Below are positions 59,112 through 64,000 of a stretch of 64,000 nucleotides of DNA, piece after piece. The stretch is from Streptomyces omiyaensis (GTDB lineage Bacteria; Actinomycetota; Actinomycetes; Streptomycetales; Streptomycetaceae), in assembly GCF_014650895.1 (NCBI RefSeq), contig NZ_BMVV01000014.1, forward strand, positions 151,032 through 215,031, given 5' to 3'. Numbering within the stretch: the first letter of the stretch is position 1; each line of letters opens with the position of its first letter. The position numbers were made by a program, and so were the translations under genes. Below the pieces are notes generated by a model. That model did no database searches. It was not told the origin of the DNA and saw only the letters and a list, made by a program, of their open reading frames with translations.

Positions 59112-62100
59112 ATGCGGACCATGCGTGGCTTCGCCATGCCCTTTTTCGGTCCCTCGGGCAGACCGGGATCGAAAAGGCGGGCAAGAGCAGGAATCGTGGG
59201 TGTGGTGGCGGCGGGCCTGAGCGTGTCGCTGCTCTCGGCACCGTCCTGGGCCGTACGGGTGGAGCCGCCGGGCCCGCCCGGCGTACCGAAGACGCAGTCG
59301 GTGGAGGGCCGGGACTTCGTCCCGGGAGGCGCACGCAAGAGCTCCGCCCCGTCCTCGCCCTGGCGGGCGCCGGCCGTGTCGTGGCCCAAGGGGGGGCAGA
59401 GCCGGATCGCGCTCGTCGGCGCCACCACCGGCACCGTGTCCGCGGCACCGGCCGCACGGACGGACGCGGAAGGGAACGCCCGGTCGACCATCGTGGGCGG
59501 AGTCCCCCTCCGGCTGACGAAGTCCGCTGCGTCCGGCACCGCATCAGGTATCGCGCCGGGCCTTGTGTCCGACGCGATGGACGTCACGGTCGCCGACCGC
59601 GCAACCGCCCGCAAGGCGGGCGTCGAGGGTCTTCTGCTCACGCTGCGCCCGGTCGTGGCGGCCACCAAGAGCAGCACCGGGTCCAACACCGGTTCCAGCA
59701 CCGGCTCCAAGCCCGGCCGGCGCGCCGGTGTCGGCGTCGAGGTGGACTACGCCGCCATCCGGGGCGCGTACGGCGCGGGCTGGGCCTCCCGTCTGCGCCT
59801 GGTGACCCTCCCCGCGTGCGCGCTCACCACGCCCGACAGGGCCGAGTGCCGCCGGCAGACGCCGCTCGCCACGCGGAACGACACGGCGGACGCCACCCTG
59901 ACCGCGACGGTCCCCGTGGCCGCCACCGGCTCCGCGGCGCCGGCCGCTGCGTCCGGCGCCGCGAGCGCGTTCGGCGCCACCCTGCTGGCCGCGACCGCCG
60001 GCACGGACGGCGCCGACGGCTCGTTCAAGCCGACCTCCCTCTCGCCGTCGGGCTCCTGGTCCGCGGGCGGCAGCTCGGGCGGCTTCGGCTGGAACGTGCC
60101 GATCGGCGTGCCGACGGTGCCGGGCGGCATGATCCCCAAGATCGAGCTGTCCTACAGCTCCTCCTCCATCGACGGCCGCACGGCCTCGACGAACAACCAG
60201 TCGTCGTGGATCGGCGAGGGCTGGGAGTACTCCCCGGGCTTCATCGAGCGCAGGTACGTGTCCTGCGAGAACGACCGACAGGGCGGCAACAACCTCGCCG
60301 CCAAGTCCGGCGACCTGTGCTGGAAGTCGGAGAACGCGACCCTGTCGCTCAAGGGATCGTCGAGCGAGCTGATCTGGGACGCGGCGAAGAAGACGTGGAA
60401 ACTCCGTGGTGACGACGGTTCCCGCGTGGAGCGGATCTACGCGCCGGAGACCAACAACTCCGGTGACGAGGACTCCGAGTACTGGCGGGTCACCACCGTG
60501 GACGGCACCCAGTACTGGTTCGGCAAGAACCGGCTCCCCGGCTGGGCCGACGGCGAGACGGAATCGAACTCCGTCTTCTCCGTGCCCGTCTACGGCAACC
60601 ACGACGGCGAGCAGGGCAACGGCTCCGACTTCGCCTCCTCCGCCGAGCAGCAGGGCTGGCGCTGGAACCTCGACTACGTCGTCGACCCGCACGGCAACGC
60701 CATGGCCCTCTACTACACCAAGGAACAGGGCCACTACGCGCAGAACGGCAAGACCGACGCGCCCCAGCCCTACACGCGCGGCGGCTACCTGAAGCGGATC
60801 GACTACGGTCTGCGCGGCGGCGCCGTCTACGCCGCGGCCGACCCGGCGGCCCGCGTCACCTTCACGACCGCCCCGCGGTGCACCGCGACCGACTGCGCGT
60901 TCACGGAGGCCAACGCGGTCAACTGGCCGGACACCCCGGTCGACCTCGCATGCACGACGGGCGAGAAGTGCCTCCAGGCGGCCCCGTCGTTCTGGACGAA
61001 GCAGCGACTGACCTCCATCGACACCTACGCCCTCTCCGGGACGACCCTCCAGCCGGTCGACACCTGGACCCTCGCCCAGTCGTTCCCGGGAACGGGCGAC
61101 ACGTCCACGCCGGCGCTGTGGCTGGACTCGGTGAAGCGGGTGGCCAAGGCCGGACCCCTGCCGGACATCAGCCTGCCCGCGACGGTCTTCACCGGCGAGC
61201 TCATGCCCAACCGCGTGGACGCCGCCGAGGGCCGGCCGCCGCTGAACCGCAAGCGCGTCACGACGGTGACGAACGAGACGGGCGGCCAGACCCTGGTCAC
61301 CTACAGCGCCAAGGAGTGCACGCCGACGACCCTTCCCCCGGCCGCGGACACCAACACCAAGCGCTGCTACCCGTCCTGGTGGACGCCGGACGGCGCGGTC
61401 GAGCCGGTGAAGGACTGGTTCCACAAGTACCTGGTCACCCGGGTCGACGAGAACGACACGACGGCCGGCACCGGCTCGCCCTCGAAGGTCACGACGTACG
61501 AGTACGCCGACGGCCCGCGCTACCGGCGCGACACCGGCGAGTTCACCCTCGACAAGCACCGCACCTGGAACGACTTCCGCGGCTACGGCACCGTCCGCAC
61601 CTACGTCGGCTCGACGAACCGCGTGAAGACCGAGAGCACCTACTACCTCGGCATGGCCGGCGACACCCTCGCCGACGGCAGCGCCCGGCCGGTCGCCACC
61701 GTCAACGGAGTCGTCGACCGCGCCGACTTCGGCGGCCGCGCCGCCAGCAACGCCACCTACGACAAGGACGGCACCGGCGGCAAGGTCGTCGCCAGGACCA
61801 CGTTCACGCCCTGGGTGTCGCCCGCGACGGCGACGCAGACGGTGAAGGGCATCACCGACCCCGACAAGCCGAACGACCCCGCCCCGGCCCTTCCGGCGAA
61901 GACCGCGTACCTCTCCGGCACCGTCGAGGAGGCGTCGAGCGTCCTGCTGGACACCGGCACGTGGCGGACCCTCACCAAGAAGCGGGAGTTCGAACCCGTC
62001 CACGGCCTGCTGGTCGAGGAGAGCGACGACGGCGCGGGGACGGTCGAGAAGAAGGTCACCTGCACCTCCTACGTCACGCCGGACACGGACCACTGGCTGA

Positions 62101-64000
62101 TCGCCTACCGCAGCGAGGTCGTGACCGCGAACCAGTCCACCTGCACGACCCTGGCCACCGACAAGGTCACCAGCCGGGCGCGCACCTTCTACGACGGCCG
62201 TGCGTCGGGCCAGGCGCCCCTCCCGGGCAAGGCCTTCGTCACGAAGACGGAGCAGCTCTCCGGATACGAGGGCGCGACCCCGATCTGGGAGACGACCTCC
62301 AGGACCACCCATGACCAGTACGGCCGCCCGCTGACGGCCGAGGGCCAGGACGGCAAGGCGCTCACCACGGTCTACACCCCGGACACCGGCGTCCAGCCGA
62401 CCTCGGTGACGACCACCAACGTCAAGGGGCACAGCACCCGCACCACCTTCGACGGCCTGCGCGGCCTCAACCTGACGGCGAGCGACGCCAACGGCCGGAT
62501 CGCGACGAGCGAGTACGACGCGCTCGGCCGCCTGACGAAGGGATGGAGCACCGGCCGGGACCGGACGGAGCAGCCCAACGCCACCTTCGTCTACACCATG
62601 TCCGCCACGGCTCCGTCGAGCGTCGTGTCGAAGAAGCTCTTCGAGGACGGGACGTGGGGCACCTCGACCACGTTCTACGACTCGCTCCTCCGGCCGCGCC
62701 AGACCCAGTCGGACGCGGTCGGCACGACCGGGCGCCTGGTGACGGACACCTTCTACGACGGCCACGGCCGCGCCTACCTGTCGAACGCCCCGTACTACAA
62801 CAGCAGCGCGGTCTCGACGTCGACGATGTTCGTCGTCACGCCGAACCAGGTGCCGCAGGCCGCCCTGACCGAGTACGACGGCCGCGGCCGGGTCACGGCC
62901 GTCGCCCAGCTCTCGCTGAACGTCGAGAAGTGGCGCACCACCACCACCTACGGCGCCGACTGGTCGGCCGTCGTCCCGCCGGCCGGCGGCACCGCCACCC
63001 TGTCCGTGACGGACGCGCGCGGCCGTACGGTCGAGGAGCGGCAGTACAAGGACCGGAACCCGGTCCCGGGCGCGGCGGCGACGCAGTACGAGAAGGCCAC
63101 GCGGACGTACGACCAGGCGGGTCTGCTCGCCTCGTACACCGACTCGTCGGGCCGCAACACCTGGAAGTGGAGCTACGACCTGCGCGGTCGGCAGGTGTCC
63201 GCCACCGACCCGGACAAGGGCCTGAGCACCACCCACTACAGCACCGTCGACGGCCGTCCCGACCTGATCACCGATCCGCGCGGCGCCCTCGCCACCACCT
63301 ACGACGAGCTGGGCCGCAAGACGTCCCTGCGGTCGGGGTCGGTGACCGGCGCGAAGCTGGCGGAGTGGACCTACGACACCGCTCCGGCGGGCAAGGGCCT
63401 GCCGCACAAGTCGATCCGCTACGACTCCTCGGTCACGGCGAACGCCGCGTACACCAGCGAGGTGACGGGGTACGACGCCGGCGGCCGCTCCAAGGGCACC
63501 AAGGTGACCGTCCCGTCGGTGACGGGCGAGGAGCTGCTCGCCGGCACCTACACCGTGGGGGCCACGACCACGCCGGTCAACGGCCTGGCCGCCACCTCGG
63601 CCTACTCCACCACGAACGCGAACGCGTCGGCGGCATTGCCCGCGGAGACGGTGACCCACCACTACGGCGCCAAGGACCTCCTGGGCATCGTGGACGGCAC
63701 GCTGGACCACGCCTACCTGCGCGGGGCGACCTACACCGAGTTCGGCGAGCTGGCACAGGCGCAGCTGGGCAACATCGGCAAGCTCGTGACCCAGACGATG
63801 GAGTACGAGCGGTCCACACGGCGCCTGATCGGGGCCACGGTCGACCGTGAGGCGACGGGCCCGGCGACGGTGTCGGACCTGACCTACGGCTACGATCCGG
63901 CCGGCAACGTCACCACGATCCGGGACGTCCAGAACGACGGGACCGTCGTCGACCAGCAGTGCTTCGCCTACGACTGGGCACGGCGGCTGTCGGAGGCCTG
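59112..64000 (+). CDS. Secreted RHS/YD-repeat protein (partial, runs off the window)
   Basis: An open frame from ATG 59112 (GGGGTGGG upstream) continues to the last base, at least 1,629 residues. The N-terminus has RRARAGIVGVVAAGLSVSLLSAPSWA, a signal peptide. Up to about residue 400 it resembles the N-terminal part of Streptomyces RHS proteins (GGMIPKIELSYSSSSIDGR, WIGEGWEYSPGFIERRYVSC, LYYTKEQGHY). From about residue 1,080 on it shows YD repeats: EYDALGRLTKG, TFYDGHGRAY, EYDGRGRVTAV, SYDLRGRQV, TYDELGRKTS, YGYDPAGNVTT. Such proteins form large beta cocoons and often end in a C-terminal toxin, which lies outside the window. Confidence 0.92.
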   Translation, partial: MRTMRGFAMPFFGPSGRPGSKRRARAGIVGVVAAGLSVSLLSAPSWAVRVEPPGPPGVPKTQSVEGRDFVPGGARKSSAPSSPWRAPAVSWPKGGQSRIALVGATTGTVSAAPAARTDAEGNARSTIVGGVPLRLTKSAASGTASGIAPGLVSDAMDVTVADRATARKAGVEGLLLTLRPVVAATKSSTGSNTGSSTGSKPGRRAGVGVEVDYAAIRGAYGAGWASRLRLVTLPACALTTPDRAECRRQTPLATRNDTADATLTATVPVAATGSAAPAAASGAASAFGATLLAATAGTDGADGSFKPTSLSPSGSWSAGGSSGGFGWNVPIGVPTVPGGMIPKIELSYSSSSIDGRTASTNNQSSWIGEGWEYSPGFIERRYVSCENDRQGGNNLAAKSGDLCWKSENATLSLKGSSSELIWDAAKKTWKLRGDDGSRVERIYAPETNNSGDEDSEYWRVTTVDGTQYWFGKNRLPGWADGETESNSVFSVPVYGNHDGEQGNGSDFASSAEQQGWRWNLDYVVDPHGNAMALYYTKEQGHYAQNGKTDAPQPYTRGGYLKRIDYGLRGGAVYAAADPAARVTFTTAPRCTATDCAFTEANAVNWPDTPVDLACTTGEKCLQAAPSFWTKQRLTSIDTYALSGTTLQPVDTWTLAQSFPGTGDTSTPALWLDSVKRVAKAGPLPDISLPATVFTGELMPNRVDAAEGRPPLNRKRVTTVTNETGGQTLVTYSAKECTPTTLPPAADTNTKRCYPSWWTPDGAVEPVKDWFHKYLVTRVDENDTTAGTGSPSKVTTYEYADGPRYRRDTGEFTLDKHRTWNDFRGYGTVRTYVGSTNRVKTESTYYLGMAGDTLADGSARPVATVNGVVDRADFGGRAASNATYDKDGTGGKVVARTTFTPWVSPATATQTVKGITDPDKPNDPAPALPAKTAYLSGTVEEASSVLLDTGTWRTLTKKREFEPVHGLLVEESDDGAGTVEKKVTCTSYVTPDTDHWLIAYRSEVVTANQSTCTTLATDKVTSRARTFYDGRASGQAPLPGKAFVTKTEQLSGYEGATPIWETTSRTTHDQYGRPLTAEGQDGKALTTVYTPDTGVQPTSVTTTNVKGHSTRTTFDGLRGLNLTASDANGRIATSEYDALGRLTKGWSTGRDRTEQPNATFVYTMSATAPSSVVSKKLFEDGTWGTSTTFYDSLLRPRQTQSDAVGTTGRLVTDTFYDGHGRAYLSNAPYYNSSAVSTSTMFVVTPNQVPQAALTEYDGRGRVTAVAQLSLNVEKWRTTTTYGADWSAVVPPAGGTATLSVTDARGRTVEERQYKDRNPVPGAAATQYEKATRTYDQAGLLASYTDSSGRNTWKWSYDLRGRQVSATDPDKGLSTTHYSTVDGRPDLITDPRGALATTYDELGRKTSLRSGSVTGAKLAEWTYDTAPAGKGLPHKSIRYDSSVTANAAYTSEVTGYDAGGRSKGTKVTVPSVTGEELLAGTYTVGATTTPVNGLAATSAYSTTNANASAALPAETVTHHYGAKDLLGIVDGTLDHAYLRGATYTEFGELAQAQLGNIGKLVTQTMEYERSTRRLIGATVDREATGPATVSDLTYGYDPAGNVTTIRDVQNDGTVVDQQCFAYDWARRLSEA

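Noticed and set aside
59544..63710. 1,388-codon open frame on the minus strand
   Set aside because: It is the exact antisense of the RHS protein frame; its translation is Gly/Val/Arg-rich with no family features, a typical high-GC shadow.
1..64000. tRNA, rRNA or TTA (bldA-dependent) codons
   Set aside because: No tRNA T-loop or rRNA-like stretch was recognised, and the few TTA triplets noticed lie out of frame or in non-coding DNA; this was a visual scan, not a computed one.

Overview
This is a 64 kb window of very high-GC DNA with strong G/C bias at third codon positions, many GTG and TTG starts, dense ATGA/GTGA/TTGA gene overlaps, and families typical of Streptomyces. These include a secreted GH13 alpha-amylase, HutC-type GntR and PadR regulators, DrrAB-type ABC exporters, IS5/IS3 remnants and RHS proteins. 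It is very probably a Streptomyces or close relative, from the chromosome; the many decayed elements suggest an accessory or arm-type region. No tRNA, rRNA, CRISPR array or prophage was recognised.

Layout. 1-6.1 kb: small regulatory and redox genes: IclR (cut by the edge), a solute-binding-like protein, a GlxA/AraC regulator divergent from a quinone-reductase-like enzyme with a shared palindrome between them, a MarR remnant, an intact MarR, a GNAT and an NAD-dependent epimerase. 6.1-12 kb: a lipoprotein, a three-gene cassette (unknown cytosolic protein + SdpA-like + HTTM/SdpB-like membrane protein), a Cys-rich protein, and a TerC protein coupled to a mini zinc ribbon. 11.9-13.4 kb: a gene graveyard (DinB, IS3 and TetR remnants). 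13.4-29.5 kb: an extracellular amylase, a secreted protein of unknown function, and divergent from it a tightly overlapping nine-gene sugar operon. The operon holds a sugar ABC importer, GntR, ROK kinase, DUF4127, FAD oxidoreductase, NanE-like epimerase and GH38 alpha-mannosidase, and ends at a perfect 20-bp hairpin. 29.5-32.1 kb: nested transposase and integrase remnants.

32.1-36.4 kb: an aldonate module (DUF1537 kinase, PdxA2-type dehydrogenase, TIM-barrel protein) divergent from a LysR regulator, which fits D-threonate-type catabolism. 36.6-49.6 kb: a large MoxR-VWA system on the minus strand. It has a DUF4132 protein and a 1,638-residue uncharacterised protein in one unit, then, after a hairpin, a MoxR AAA+ ATPase, a DUF5682-VWA fusion and a SWIM zinc-finger protein joined by TTGA overlaps. 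49.9-52.5 kb: a PadR regulator divergent from a DrrAB-type exporter, with three copies of a shared operator. 52.8-58.8 kb: VOC protein, PASTA-type membrane protein, WES/DGAT acyltransferase, DHFR-like reductase and a secreted alpha/beta hydrolase. 59.1 kb to the edge: a secreted RHS/YD-repeat protein that runs off the window.

The best candidates for under-described biology are the MoxR/DUF5682-VWA/SWIM + DUF4132 system, the DUF4127/FAD/NanE/GH38 sugar operon with its divergent secreted protein, and the SdpAB-like cassette at 7.1-9.3 kb. All functional statements rest on reading sequence by eye; no similarity search was run.
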